From an uncultured Opitutaceae bacterium (GTDB lineage Bacteria > Verrucomicrobiota > Verrucomicrobiia > Opitutales > Opitutaceae): a DNA stretch of 37,561 nucleotides. Made by a program: the position numbers and the translations under genes. The stretch is taken from the NCBI GenBank assembly GCA_937889545.1, contig CALAOT010000035.1:1-37561 (forward strand). Reading direction: 5' to 3'. Positions 16,049 through 24,364 of this stretch are shown one piece after another. Numbering within the stretch: position 1 is the first letter of the stretch; every line of letters begins with the position of its first letter. The notes under the pieces are model-generated. The model searched no databases, was not told the DNA's origin, and was given only the letters and a program-made list of their open reading frames with translations.

Positions 16049-17256
16049 GTGCGCAATCCCGCCCTCCTGAGCGCGCGGTGAAGCGCCCCGATGTGCTTGC
16101 GGTCGCGCGTCTCCACCGTGCACGTGACATGGGTCGCGCTCACGTCGGGTCCGCTGAAGGCCCTGTCATGCGCCACCTGGTTGATGCTCGCCCCGCATGA
16201 GGCGATCACCCTGCAGAGTTCCGCAAGACCGCCGGGCCGGTCGCTTATCTTGACCGTGAAGCGCGTGAGTCGTCCGTCGTGGACAAGACCCTTCTCGATT
16301 ACCCGGCCCAGGATGACGGGATCGATGTTGCCTCCGCCGACAACCAGCGCGACGCGTTTTCCCCTCAGGCCCTTGATTCTGCCTGCCAGCATCGCCGCAA
16401 GAGGCGTGGCCGCCGCGCCCTCGACCACCATCTTTTCGAGTTCAAGCATCCGGAGGATCGCCACCGAAATCCACTTTTCCTCGACGCTCGCCACACGGTC
16501 CACCCGGCCTCGTATGAGGCCAAACGCGTTTTCGCCGACGGTCAGGGTGGCCAGCCCGTCCGCAAGGGTTGCGCGCCTGGGAACGCGCACCGGGCGGCCC
16601 GCCTTGAGCGCCGCGGATAGATTTCCCGTTGCAACGCTTTCCACCGCAATGACCTCCACCTTCCTCATGCGCGCCTTCACGGCTACGCAGATTCCTGCCA
16701 GGAGGCCGCCTCCACCGACCGGACAGATGATCGCGTCGACATCAGGCACCTGGTCGAGGATTTCAAGGCCCAGCGTCCCCTGCCCGCTGATGATGTCCGG
16801 ATCGTCGAATCCGTGGACATAGGTTGCTCCCTCCTTCTCGACAAGACGGTTCGCTTCCGCACGCGCCTCGGCGAAATCGCCCCCGTGCAGGACGACGCGC
16901 GCCCCGAGCCTTTGGCAGGTCGTTATCTTGATCAACGGGGCGAACTCCGGCATGACCACCGTGACTGGTATCCCAAGCAGCCGGCCGTGATACGCCAGGC
17001 CAAGGGCGTGGTTTCCGGCGGATGCGGCTACCACGCCCCGAAGGCGGCCCTCCGCCGAGAGCAGCAGCAGGGCGTTTCGGGCCCCCCTTTCCTTGAACGA
17101 CCCCGTCCGCTGGAGGTTGTCGAACTTGCAAACGATTCGCGTGCCAGTGATTTCGCTAAGAGGAATCGATTCCGTGCACGGCGTGATGATCACGCCCCCC
17201 CTTATGCGCTGTCGGGCCGCCGTGATGTCAGACAGGGCAATGGTCTTTTCAGCCAT
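16045..17256 (-). CDS. Threonine dehydratase with C-terminal ACT domain
   Basis: A 403-residue fold-type II PLP enzyme of the TdcB/IlvA-like group, converting threonine (or serine) to 2-oxobutyrate (or pyruvate) and ammonia. The PLP lysine is K55 in GSFKERGA. ASAGNHALGLAYH and GGGGLLAG are the substrate and phosphate loops. An ACT domain (about residues 325-403; TVKISDRPGGLAELC---A-CGASINQV) implies allosteric control by an amino acid. Bacterial IlvA is normally about 500 residues with two ACT-like units; this shorter single-ACT form is the common alternative. It is the first gene of an operon: its TGA overlaps the GTG start of the fused transporter gene. It diverges from the RelE-fold gene across 58 nt. 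Confidence 0.92.
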   Translation of the reverse strand: MAEKTIALSDITAARQRIRGGVIITPCTESIPLSEITGTRIVCKFDNLQRTGSFKERGARNALLLLSAEGRLRGVVAASAGNHALGLAYHGRLLGIPVTVVMPEFAPLIKITTCQRLGARVVLHGGDFAEARAEANRLVEKEGATYVHGFDDPDIISGQGTLGLEILDQVPDVDAIICPVGGGGLLAGICVAVKARMRKVEVIAVESVATGNLSAALKAGRPVRVPRRATLADGLATLTVGENAFGLIRGRVDRVASVEEKWISVAILRMLELEKMVVEGAAATPLAAMLAGRIKGLRGKRVALVVGGGNIDPVILGRVIEKGLVHDGRLTRFTVKISDRPGGLAELCRVIASCGASINQVAHDRAFSGPDVSATHVTCTVETRDRKHIGALHRALRRAGLRT

Positions 17257-17314
17257 CGTTTTGCGAGGAATAGCGTTGCGGGTAATCCGGGTGGGTTTAC
17301 ACCCGAAACCTCCG

Positions 17315-17665
17315 ATGTATCAGGTTACCTTTTCAGAGCAAGCCATGCAGGAATTGAACAAGCTCGAGACTCTCGCGCAGCTTGCGCTGGTTGAACCGAT
17401 TAGCAGTCTCAAGGCGGCTGATCTTGAGCATCCGCGCGAGCCGCTCGGCCGCTTTCAAAGGGCAGGCCGGCCCTTTTACCGGCTGCGGTCCGGCGAGCAT
17501 CGGTTCTATTTCGACGCGAGCGGCGACATCCTTCATGTGAACTACATCCTCCATAAGAACTCGCTTGAGGATTTTCTCCTGCGCAACCGGCTCCCCGTGA
17601 CCGAGCAGCAGCTCGTCGAGCAAGATTCGAAATTCTGGAAGTACCTTGAAAGCCTCACAAAATGA
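17315..17665 (+). CDS. RelE/ParE-fold protein coupled to pssA
   Basis: A 116-residue protein with a RelE/ParE-like core. YQVTFSEQAMQELNKL is the N-terminal strand and helix, then P---L--F--AGRPFYRLRSGEHRFYFD--GDILHVNYILHK is the beta-sheet with the RLRSGEHR motif of ParE-like toxins. The C-terminal tail of about 30 residues is unusual for a toxin. No antitoxin gene is present: the neighbour upstream is a divergent dehydratase. Its stop overlaps the pssA start as ATGA, so the two are translationally coupled. That argues for a housekeeping or domesticated role over an active toxin. The start at ATG 17315 was chosen because the upstream in-frame sequence lies within the dehydratase region and does not fit the fold. 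Confidence 0.72.
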   Translation: MYQVTFSEQAMQELNKLETLAQLALVEPISSLKAADLEHPREPLGRFQRAGRPFYRLRSGEHRFYFDASGDILHVNYILHKNSLEDFLLRNRLPVTEQQLVEQDSKFWKYLESLTK

Positions 17666-18570
17666 TCTTCCCGAGACGCAACCATGACGCGCATGCGGCC
17701 GCCGACCTGGCCGCACGGGAGGATCCGTATAACGAGGCCCAGGCCAGCAGGATCTACATCCTTCCCAACCTGATGACTGCGGGCAACCTCTTCTGCGGAT
17801 TCATGGCCGTGGTGAGCTGCATCAACGCAAGGCTCGCTGCAACCGCCGAAGACGGCATCTACCTGCATGCTACATCCGGCCAGCACTACCGGTACGCGGT
17901 CTATTTCATCTTTGCCGCGGCGTTCTTCGACATGCTCGACGGTCGCCTCGCCAGGATGGGCGGCCGGGAGTCCCTTTTTGGCGCCGAGTTCGACTCGCTG
18001 GCGGATGTCGTCTCCTTCGGTCTGGCGCCAGCCCTTCTCATGTTTTGCCTCATCCTTGCTCCTTCGCAGGAGTTTCCCTGGTTCAGGCAGATCGGGTGGT
18101 TCGTCGGGTTTGTCTACCTGCTGTGCGCGGCGATGCGGCTCGCGCGCTTCAACGTCATCACGAACCCGCTCCTTCACCGCGGAACAAAGGAGGCTAACAA
18201 GGATTTCGTGGGGCTGCCCGTACCGGCGGCCGCCGGCACCGTGGCGTCGCTCGTGCTCTGCCTGCTCAAGCTTGACGAGGAGGACAAGTCCCTGAGCTGG
18301 TTCGCCCTGGTCCTTCCGTTTCTGATGCTGCTCATCGCGTTCCTCATGATGAGCCCGTATCGCTACCCAAGCGGAAAAAACGTCGACATGCAGACCCGGA
18401 CGCGCCTGCGAACGTTCTTCTTCCTCCTGGTCCTTGTCGGCCTCGTCCTGCTCTTCTTCAAGGAGCTCGCGCTGCTGATCCTGTTCCTTGCGTACATCTT
18501 TTTCGGCCTTTTTCGCCGTTGGAGGAAGCCTAGGCCTGTCAGGATTGGGCGTCTATCACCGCCGCTTTAG
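17662..18570 (+). CDS. pssA: CDP-diacylglycerol--serine O-phosphatidyltransferase
   Basis: A 302-residue integral membrane enzyme making phosphatidylserine from CDP-diacylglycerol and serine, the precursor of phosphatidylethanolamine. The CDP-alcohol phosphotransferase signature D-x2-DG-x2-AR-x8-G-x3-D-x3-D is complete: D90, D93, G94, A97, R98, G107, D111, D115. The early motif LPNLMTAGNLFCGF and the later AMRLARFNV and FVGLPVPAAAGTVASL are typical of the PssA subclass. About seven hydrophobic helices are visible. The C-terminus is basic. Its ATG overlaps the RelE-fold gene stop. A 253-nt gap follows before dnaN. Confidence 0.95.
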   Translation: MIFPRRNHDAHAAADLAAREDPYNEAQASRIYILPNLMTAGNLFCGFMAVVSCINARLAATAEDGIYLHATSGQHYRYAVYFIFAAAFFDMLDGRLARMGGRESLFGAEFDSLADVVSFGLAPALLMFCLILAPSQEFPWFRQIGWFVGFVYLLCAAMRLARFNVITNPLLHRGTKEANKDFVGLPVPAAAGTVASLVLCLLKLDEEDKSLSWFALVLPFLMLLIAFLMMSPYRYPSGKNVDMQTRTRLRTFFFLLVLVGLVLLFFKELALLILFLAYIFFGLFRRWRKPRPVRIGRLSPPL

Positions 18571-18756
18571 CCGTTGCGAACATCATGTCAGGAGCCTGCG
18601 CACGCCTTGGGAGCAACCCAGCGACTGCGAATAACCGCCCATTTGCACACAGCGCCGCGGATATTGTTCACCTCGAAAAACGGCGCTTCCACAGAGCGCT
18701 CCGAGGAGGTTGCTGGTCTTCCCAGCCCCTTATACGACTACTGCTTTAATTCATTA

Positions 18757-18785
18757 TTGAGTATGCAGTCATTTGGCCTTTGTTA
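18757..18785 (+). promoter_or_regulatory. Possible dnaN promoter
   Basis: In the 253-nt pssA-dnaN gap, the AT-richest stretch (about 18740-18785) holds a TTGAGT (18757-18762) and a TTGTTA (18780-18785) with a 17-nt spacer, about 40 nt before ATG 18824. The -35 is reasonable and the -10 is weak. A sigma-70-type match in GC-rich DNA is only suggestive. Confidence 0.3.
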
Positions 18786-18823
18786 GCTTCTCCCGCTTAC
18801 CTCAGCGACGCAGCTCCGGACCC

Positions 18824-19948
18824 ATGAAATTCAAGACGAACCGCGACCACTTCGCCAATGGCCTTTCCCAGGTCCTCAATGTCGTCGGATCCAAGGCCAC
18901 CATGCCGATCCTGAGCAACGTGCTCATTGAGGCGGAGAAGGACCAGTTGTCGCTCACGACGACAAACCTTGACCTTGGAATCCGCTGCAAGATCAAGGCA
19001 GAGGTGAAGGAAGGGGGCGCGGTGACGCTGCCCGTCAAGCGCCTCGCGAACATCGTGCGCGAGCTGCCCAACAGCGACGTCGCAGTCGACGCGTCCCCGA
19101 ATCATCAGGTCAAGCTCTCGTCGGGCGGCTCGACGTTCAGGATCATGGGGATGGGCAAGGATGAGTTCCCGCCGCTGCCCGAATTCGGCGACGAAAAGGC
19201 CTACACGCTCCAGCAGGCCGAGTTGGCCGCAATGCTCAGAAGCGTCTCCTACGCGCAGTCGCAGGATGAAACCCGCTACACCCTCAACGGCGTTTATTTC
19301 AACTTCAAGGAGGGGAGCCTCTCGCTTGTCGCCACCGACGGCCGCCGCCTTGCGATGATCTCCAAAAACATGGAAGTGCCGTCGTCCGCCACGGGAGCAA
19401 TCATCCTGCCGGCGAAGACGGTCAACGAGCTGGCGCGGATCCTCGACAAAGGAGACAAGGTAAAGATCAACTTCAACGACCGCCGCTGCGCCTTCCAGAT
19501 AGCAACGGACAAGGATGGAAGCGGCCTGGTCGACAACGTGTATCTGTACTCGAAGGTCGTGGAGGGAACGTACCCGAACTACCAGCAGGTGATCCCCAAG
19601 GAGACGCACCAGCGAATCAAGCTCGAGCGGGAGCTTCTGCTGCAGTGCGTGCACCGCGCGGCGCTCGTATGCTCGGAAAAGTCAAATTCGGTGCGGATGA
19701 AGCTGACAAGCAACCTTCTTGAGATCACCGCGCAGAGCCCCGACTTCGGGGAGGCCCATGAATCGATGGCGATCGGATACAGCGGGCCGGACCTGCAGGT
19801 GGCTTTCAACCCGGCGTTCGTGATCGACCCGCTTCGGGCGCTGGCGAAGGACGAGGTATTCCTTGAATTGAAGGACGAGGTGAGCCCGGGTGTGTTCAAG
19901 ACGCTCGATAACTTCACCTGCGTCATCATGCCGATGCGGCAGAGCTGA
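18824..19948 (+). CDS. dnaN: DNA polymerase III beta subunit (sliding clamp)
   Basis: A 374-residue clamp protein that encircles DNA and tethers the replicative polymerase. Three repeated clamp domains are recognisable: [37 protein letters not shown] starts domain 1, [11 protein letters not shown] lies in domain 2, and the end motif VIMPMRQS corresponds to the usual MPMR C-terminus. ATG 18824 gives the standard N-terminus; an upstream in-frame start would add residues without family similarity. Unlike in many bacteria, the neighbours are pssA and a glycosidase, and no dnaA or recF is in the window. It converges with the GH127 gene, 72 nt away, with no clear terminator between. Confidence 0.97.
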   Translation: MKFKTNRDHFANGLSQVLNVVGSKATMPILSNVLIEAEKDQLSLTTTNLDLGIRCKIKAEVKEGGAVTLPVKRLANIVRELPNSDVAVDASPNHQVKLSSGGSTFRIMGMGKDEFPPLPEFGDEKAYTLQQAELAAMLRSVSYAQSQDETRYTLNGVYFNFKEGSLSLVATDGRRLAMISKNMEVPSSATGAIILPAKTVNELARILDKGDKVKINFNDRRCAFQIATDKDGSGLVDNVYLYSKVVEGTYPNYQQVIPKETHQRIKLERELLLQCVHRAALVCSEKSNSVRMKLTSNLLEITAQSPDFGEAHESMAIGYSGPDLQVAFNPAFVIDPLRALAKDEVFLELKDEVSPGVFKTLDNFTCVIMPMRQS

Positions 19949-20020
19949 CGGCGTTTCGCGGGAGGAGAAGGTTCCGCCGGCTCGCGGCGCCAGAGCATAT
20001 CACGCGGCAGAAGGCTCGGC

Positions 20021-21808
20021 TCACTGCGCGCGCAGCCATATCCGAAAAGAACCGCCCGACGCGCCGGCATCGGCAAAGGGAACGAGCTTTACAGCCCGCG
20101 GCGCGTCGTCCCAGGCGCCCTGGGCGACCGAATCGAACACAAGGCCCTGGGGGTCGCGAACAAGGCTCACCGGCGCGTCCCTGGACACACGCAGCGCCTG
20201 CAGGGAGTCGAAGCCGGGATTCCGGCTCTGGTCGACGGCAAGGACAAAGGGGCCCCACGCAAGGGCGGAACGCGCAAAGTTGGTGAAATCGCCGGGGATG
20301 ACGCGTCCCTGCAGGTTGAACACGAGCCCGAGGCAATCGCCGTCGTGCCACGTGCGCTCATCCAGCGTTGCCCAGCCAGCGGCGGCCGTCACAGCGCCTG
20401 AACGAAGCGGCGCGGCCCAGGGAGGGACCCGGATCTTGAGCGCGAACCGCACCGGTTCGCGGGCATGGATCGTGAGGGTGGACCTGCCCTCGTACGGGAA
20501 GCCGCTCTGCTGGTCGATCTCGACACCCTCGCCGTCCACGATCAGCCGCGCTCGCGAGGTCTCGAGCGTGTTCACCAGCACGGCGCCGGCCGACTGGAGG
20601 TAGGCGACCGTGGGGGCAAGCGCGAGGGCGCGCGGGCCGCTGGAGTGGCAGCAGGTGATGCCTGAGTCGTATTCCTTGGTGCCCTCGAGCGGGGTGTGGC
20701 CGCACCAGTCGTCGCCGCGGGGATTCTGCGCAGCCGTGAGGTGGTTATATAGCGCTCTCTCGATCTCGTCGGCGTATTCGGCGCGGCCTGTCAGCCGCAG
20801 CAATTGCAGGTTGAGCTGGATCCAGGTTGTGGTGACGCACGTCTCTCCGGGCTCGGCATCGGGGCCGTTCGGCAGCTCGTGGTCGGTGCCGAAATGTTCG
20901 TGGGTGCTCGAAGTGCCGGTCACATAGAGGCGATTTCTCACGATGTCGGTCCAGGCGTTCGTTACCGCCGCAAGCAGTTGGCGGTCGCCGGTGACGCGGG
21001 CGAGCTCGCACAGTCCCACCAGGTTGGAAAGCATCTCGTACGCCTTGCCGTTGGCTGTCAGGTCGACGCGCTTGGAGGTCAACAGGGACGTGACTATCGC
21101 CGGGCCGCCGGGCTCGTCGTAGGCACGCACGATGTACCGGGCGAAGTCGAGGTACCGCTGGTCGCCGGTCGCGCGGTGCAGCAAGACAATGGGTTCGAGG
21201 ACGCTGGTGGCGGCCATGCCCACATGGGTGCCGGCGGCAAGGATGCTGCTCTTGGTGGGGAACGTCGCGAGCAGCAGGTCGCCGATCTTGCGTGCGCCGG
21301 CGAGCGCAGCTTCATCGCCCGTGTACCGGTAATACGTTAGCAGCCCGAGCAGGTCGTATTTGTGAACCCAGACGTCCCAGTCGGCGTCTGGGTAGACGCC
21401 GAATCGTTTTCCGGGCGGGTACGTGCCTAGGTAGCCATCGGGCTCCTGCGCGGCCAAGAATTCGCGGACGGCGCCATCGAGCTTCGCGCGCAGCGCGGGA
21501 TCGCCTGTATAGGCCCAAGCAAGGGTGGCGGCATGCAGCCATTTGCCCATGTGTTCGCCGATCCAAGCCTGCTCGCCCGGTTTCTGCCGGAAGCCGGCGA
21601 GAAGCGGCTTCGTGTCGACCACGAGAAGGCGGTTGCTCTCATTGATGTCGATTCGGCGGCCGAGCCAGCCGCCCAGATGAACGCAGGAGGGCTCGAGCGG
21701 CGCGACGACGTCGGCAAGCTTTGCCTCCACCCTGTACGCAACGGGGTCCGCCGGCATGGCGAGTGCCGCTGAGGCAATCAGGGGCGAAAGGCAAAGAAGA
21801 CGGTTCAT
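20021..21808 (-). CDS. GH127-type glycosidase (beta-L-arabinofuranosidase family), exported
   Basis: A 595-residue protein starting with a signal-like peptide (about 1-18). It has the (alpha/alpha)6 barrel pattern and beta-sandwich of glycoside hydrolase family 127. The cysteine-zinc site is intact: E322 and C324 in PGETCVTTTW, and C386-C387 in GITCCHSSG, matching the Glu/Cys3 zinc ligands and the cysteine nucleophile known for HypBA1. E304 (THEHFG) is a candidate acid/base. Such enzymes release beta-L-arabinofuranose from plant glycans; other DUF1680 members have other substrates. The start is ATG 21808. No sugar transporter or other glycosidase is adjacent. Confidence 0.88.
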   Translation of the reverse strand: MNRLLCLSPLIASAALAMPADPVAYRVEAKLADVVAPLEPSCVHLGGWLGRRIDINESNRLLVVDTKPLLAGFRQKPGEQAWIGEHMGKWLHAATLAWAYTGDPALRAKLDGAVREFLAAQEPDGYLGTYPPGKRFGVYPDADWDVWVHKYDLLGLLTYYRYTGDEAALAGARKIGDLLLATFPTKSSILAAGTHVGMAATSVLEPIVLLHRATGDQRYLDFARYIVRAYDEPGGPAIVTSLLTSKRVDLTANGKAYEMLSNLVGLCELARVTGDRQLLAAVTNAWTDIVRNRLYVTGTSSTHEHFGTDHELPNGPDAEPGETCVTTTWIQLNLQLLRLTGRAEYADEIERALYNHLTAAQNPRGDDWCGHTPLEGTKEYDSGITCCHSSGPRALALAPTVAYLQSAGAVLVNTLETSRARLIVDGEGVEIDQQSGFPYEGRSTLTIHAREPVRFALKIRVPPWAAPLRSGAVTAAAGWATLDERTWHDGDCLGLVFNLQGRVIPGDFTNFARSALAWGPFVLAVDQSRNPGFDSLQALRVSRDAPVSLVRDPQGLVFDSVAQGAWDDAPRAVKLVPFADAGASGGSFRIWLRAQ

Positions 21809-22119
21809 GGGGCGCGGGGGCGGACGCAAGGAAGAGACGAAGGGGTTCTTTGCCGCAGCGGCCATGCCCCAGGTGCATGATCAGGAGAAAGGCGCGGCCG
21901 TTTCAATATTCAAAGCCAATAAGGGACTAGCCGCGGTGCTGGGATCAGGCCATCAGGCCCGGCAGAGGGCGCCGCGCCAGGAAACGGCGAAAAGAAGGGT
22001 TCCGGGCGGCCAATTCCCGCGGACGGCCGCGATTGCCCAAGTGCCGGGCGGTGTACGCGTTTACCGCTGAACATTTCGTTGCCGTTCAGGCCGCGGCGGA
22101 TTAGGCACCGTGTCTTCGA
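21809..22119. other. 311-nt divergent intergenic region without a gene
   Basis: This region lies between the divergent GH127 and DUF2298 starts and should hold promoters for both. An AT-richer patch at about 21895-21930 is the likeliest promoter area for the minus-strand gene. I see no convincing -35/-10 pair, no hairpin of note, and no small reading frame with family similarity. Confidence 0.6.
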
Positions 22120-24168
22120 ATGCAACACCTGGGACTGCTTTTCACCCTGTCGCTGCTGGCGATCAACCTATGGGGGTTGATGCTCGTCGCGGGCCTGTAT
22201 TGGCGGAACCGCTGGTTTGCGATGGCCGTGGGACCTATACTCGCGGTGACGGCGGTCTACGCGATCGAATGCCACCACGGCCTCGGGCGCTCGCTGGGCT
22301 GGCTTGGCCTCCTTTCAACGGTGCTTTCGGTTGCGGTGGTCGCGGGCAGCATCTTCACCTGGGCGCCCGGCCGGCTGGGCGCGCGAACGGCGGCGCTCCT
22401 GAGAGAATGGCGGGCGGAGTTTGCGCCGAGGAGGCTCGTCGGCTGCTTCGGGGTCTGCGCCGCGGTCTTCCTGTATGCGATGTCGTGGCGGTTCATCTAT
22501 CCCAACATAGACGGCTCCTCCGAGAAGATCGCCGATTTCTCGTTCATCTGCAGCTACTACACCGGCGGGACGATACCGGTGCCCGACGCCTGGTTCTATC
22601 CGTACTTTTCGACGCAGTACTACAGCTTCCAGCACTACGCCGCCGCGCTGATGGGGAGGGTTCTGCTGCTTGAGCCCGGCTCCGCATACAACATCGCCTA
22701 TTGCCTGTTGATCGCCCTGGGAGGCACGGCGTTCGCCGGCGCGGTTTGCCTGGTGGCCCGCAAGGCCTGGGTCCGGGTGCTGATCATCACCGGATTCGTC
22801 GTCGGCGGAACGGGGATGACGGGCATCGTCCACCTGACGGACAAGAATGTCACGCCTTGGACCAGCATGCGCTTCATCGGCAGCGCGCAGATGGACAGGG
22901 CGCCGCTCGGCCCGTGGCTCAAGGCCTACCAGGACAAGTTCAAGATAACGGAAGCGGACGGGAAGCTGTTCCCGATGGAGCTTCCCGGGGAGATCTACTC
23001 CTATGTCGTCTTCCTGGGAGACTATCATGCGCCGCTGTCGGGCTATTACCTGCTGGGCCTCTGTGCGATGGCGATGCTGCTCTGGAACCGCACGCGGCAG
23101 AGCCGCTATCCCGCGATCGCGGGGTGCACGCTCACCTGGACTCTCCTTGCGAACACCTGGGTCCTACCGCTCCAGGGGCTCGCCATCTTCATGTGGCTGG
23201 CGGTCAACTGGAGGGAATGGCGGCGCCTGGTGCCCGCCGTCGCCGCGGGGGCGGCGATCGTCTGGCTTGCGGCATGGGTATACCTGTCGGCGTTCACGGC
23301 CGCGGCCTCGGGCTATGATACGGCCGTGCGGTGGGTCCCGTCGATCGAGCACACGCCTCCGCTGCTGTTCGCGCTCTTCTTCCTTCCCACAATAGCCTTC
23401 ATCGTGCTGGGGCTCGCGTCAGGCAGCCCACAGGGCCGGCGGCTTGCGGTGCTGTGGCTCGCGCTCCTCCTTTTCACGGAGTTCTTCTTCGTGGACGACG
23501 AGTACTCGGGGCATTACGACCGCTTCAACACGACGCTCAAATGGTGGCCGTGGGTGATGGCGGGCGCCTTGATGACGCTGGCTCCCTTCATCCTCGAGCA
23601 GGCCCGGCGCCGCTGGGTCCGCATCGTCGCCATATTCTTCTGCGCCTACCCCTGCTGCTACGTCTTCGACCTGTGGGAGCCGATGTGGACCGGACCCAAG
23701 GACTCGGTGGGGAAGATCGAGGGGACCTATTACCTGACGAGGGATGAATTTCCCCGGCTCATGCTCGGCCGGCTCAAGGTCGAGAAGCCCGGCGTCGTCA
23801 TCGAAAGGCCCGACGAACAGGGCGGGTTCGTCAACTCAGCGGTCATCCCCCTCTTTGCGAGGCAGAAGATGTGGCTCGGCTGGTGGGGCCACGAGCTCCT
23901 GTGGCGAGAGAACCGCGAGGACGTGCGCCGGCGCCATGAAAGGCTGATGCTGTTCTACAGCGGGGGGATACCGGAAGCCGGGAAATGGCTGATCGCGCAG
24001 GGAATCGACTATGTCCTCTGGTACCGGCCGGGCGACACGCCCGAGCTCTGGGAGAAGGTGAACAAGGCTGTCGGACCCGAATACATTTGGTGCGACATTC
24101 TAACCTACCAGAACGAGGACGGGCGCAGGGTGGGCCTGTGGAAGCGCGCGCCCGGGGGCCCGCCCTGA
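22120..24168 (+). CDS. DUF2298 family large membrane protein
   Basis: A 682-residue polytopic membrane protein with about 12 or more helices and a C-terminal soluble part (about residues 530-682). It matches DUF2298 ('YYY' membrane proteins): EKIADFSF, the motif PDAWFYPYFSTQYYSFQHYAA (the YYY signature), AYNIAYCLL, and a late DRFNTTLKWWPW. These proteins have a glycosyltransferase-C-like topology (GT-C fold), with acidic and aromatic residues in external loops, so a lipid-linked sugar transferase role is plausible but unproven. The C-terminal part includes LIAQGIDYVLWYRPGD. The start is ATG 22120. The next gene is 196 nt downstream, after a small hairpin. Confidence 0.85.
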   Translation: MQHLGLLFTLSLLAINLWGLMLVAGLYWRNRWFAMAVGPILAVTAVYAIECHHGLGRSLGWLGLLSTVLSVAVVAGSIFTWAPGRLGARTAALLREWRAEFAPRRLVGCFGVCAAVFLYAMSWRFIYPNIDGSSEKIADFSFICSYYTGGTIPVPDAWFYPYFSTQYYSFQHYAAALMGRVLLLEPGSAYNIAYCLLIALGGTAFAGAVCLVARKAWVRVLIITGFVVGGTGMTGIVHLTDKNVTPWTSMRFIGSAQMDRAPLGPWLKAYQDKFKITEADGKLFPMELPGEIYSYVVFLGDYHAPLSGYYLLGLCAMAMLLWNRTRQSRYPAIAGCTLTWTLLANTWVLPLQGLAIFMWLAVNWREWRRLVPAVAAGAAIVWLAAWVYLSAFTAAASGYDTAVRWVPSIEHTPPLLFALFFLPTIAFIVLGLASGSPQGRRLAVLWLALLLFTEFFFVDDEYSGHYDRFNTTLKWWPWVMAGALMTLAPFILEQARRRWVRIVAIFFCAYPCCYVFDLWEPMWTGPKDSVGKIEGTYYLTRDEFPRLMLGRLKVEKPGVVIERPDEQGGFVNSAVIPLFARQKMWLGWWGHELLWRENREDVRRRHERLMLFYSGGIPEAGKWLIAQGIDYVLWYRPGDTPELWEKVNKAVGPEYIWCDILTYQNEDGRRVGLWKRAPGGPP

Positions 24169-24190
24169 GGCGCCAGGTGGAGCGCGCCGG

Positions 24191-24213
24191 CCGGTCCCTC
24201 GAAGGGACTCCGG
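24191..24213 (+). terminator. Hairpin after the DUF2298 gene
   Basis: GTCCCT (24194-24199), loop CGA, AGGGAC (24203-24208), flanked by CCG (24191-24193) and CGG (24211-24213), which can extend the stem across a TC bulge. It lies about 25 nt after the DUF2298 stop. No T-run follows, so it is at best a Rho-assisted or partial terminator. Confidence 0.4.
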
Positions 24214-24364
24214 GCCTCACCGGCCTTGAACTTGCGCGCGCCCCCCAGTATCAGTTGCCGGAACGTCGGTTTCCATGATCGCAACGCTGAATAAGTTCCC
24301 CGGCCCTCGCACCCGGCCGGTTTGCGCGCGCGCGCGGGCGCGGAAGGGCTGAGGGCCGCCGTCC

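Noticed and set aside
17315..17665. An active RelE toxin of a toxin-antitoxin module
   Set aside because: No antitoxin gene is adjacent and the gene is coupled to pssA; reported as RelE-fold only.
18574..18786. A 70-codon frame in the pssA-dnaN gap
   Set aside because: No Shine-Dalgarno and no family similarity; it overlaps the presumed dnaN promoter region.
18571..18823. Replication origin upstream of dnaN
   Set aside because: No cluster of TTATCCACA-like boxes and no AT-rich unwinding region of note were seen.
24324..24336. Alternating GC run (13 nt)
   Set aside because: Could form Z-DNA but is short, in a GC-rich genome, and has no linked structure.
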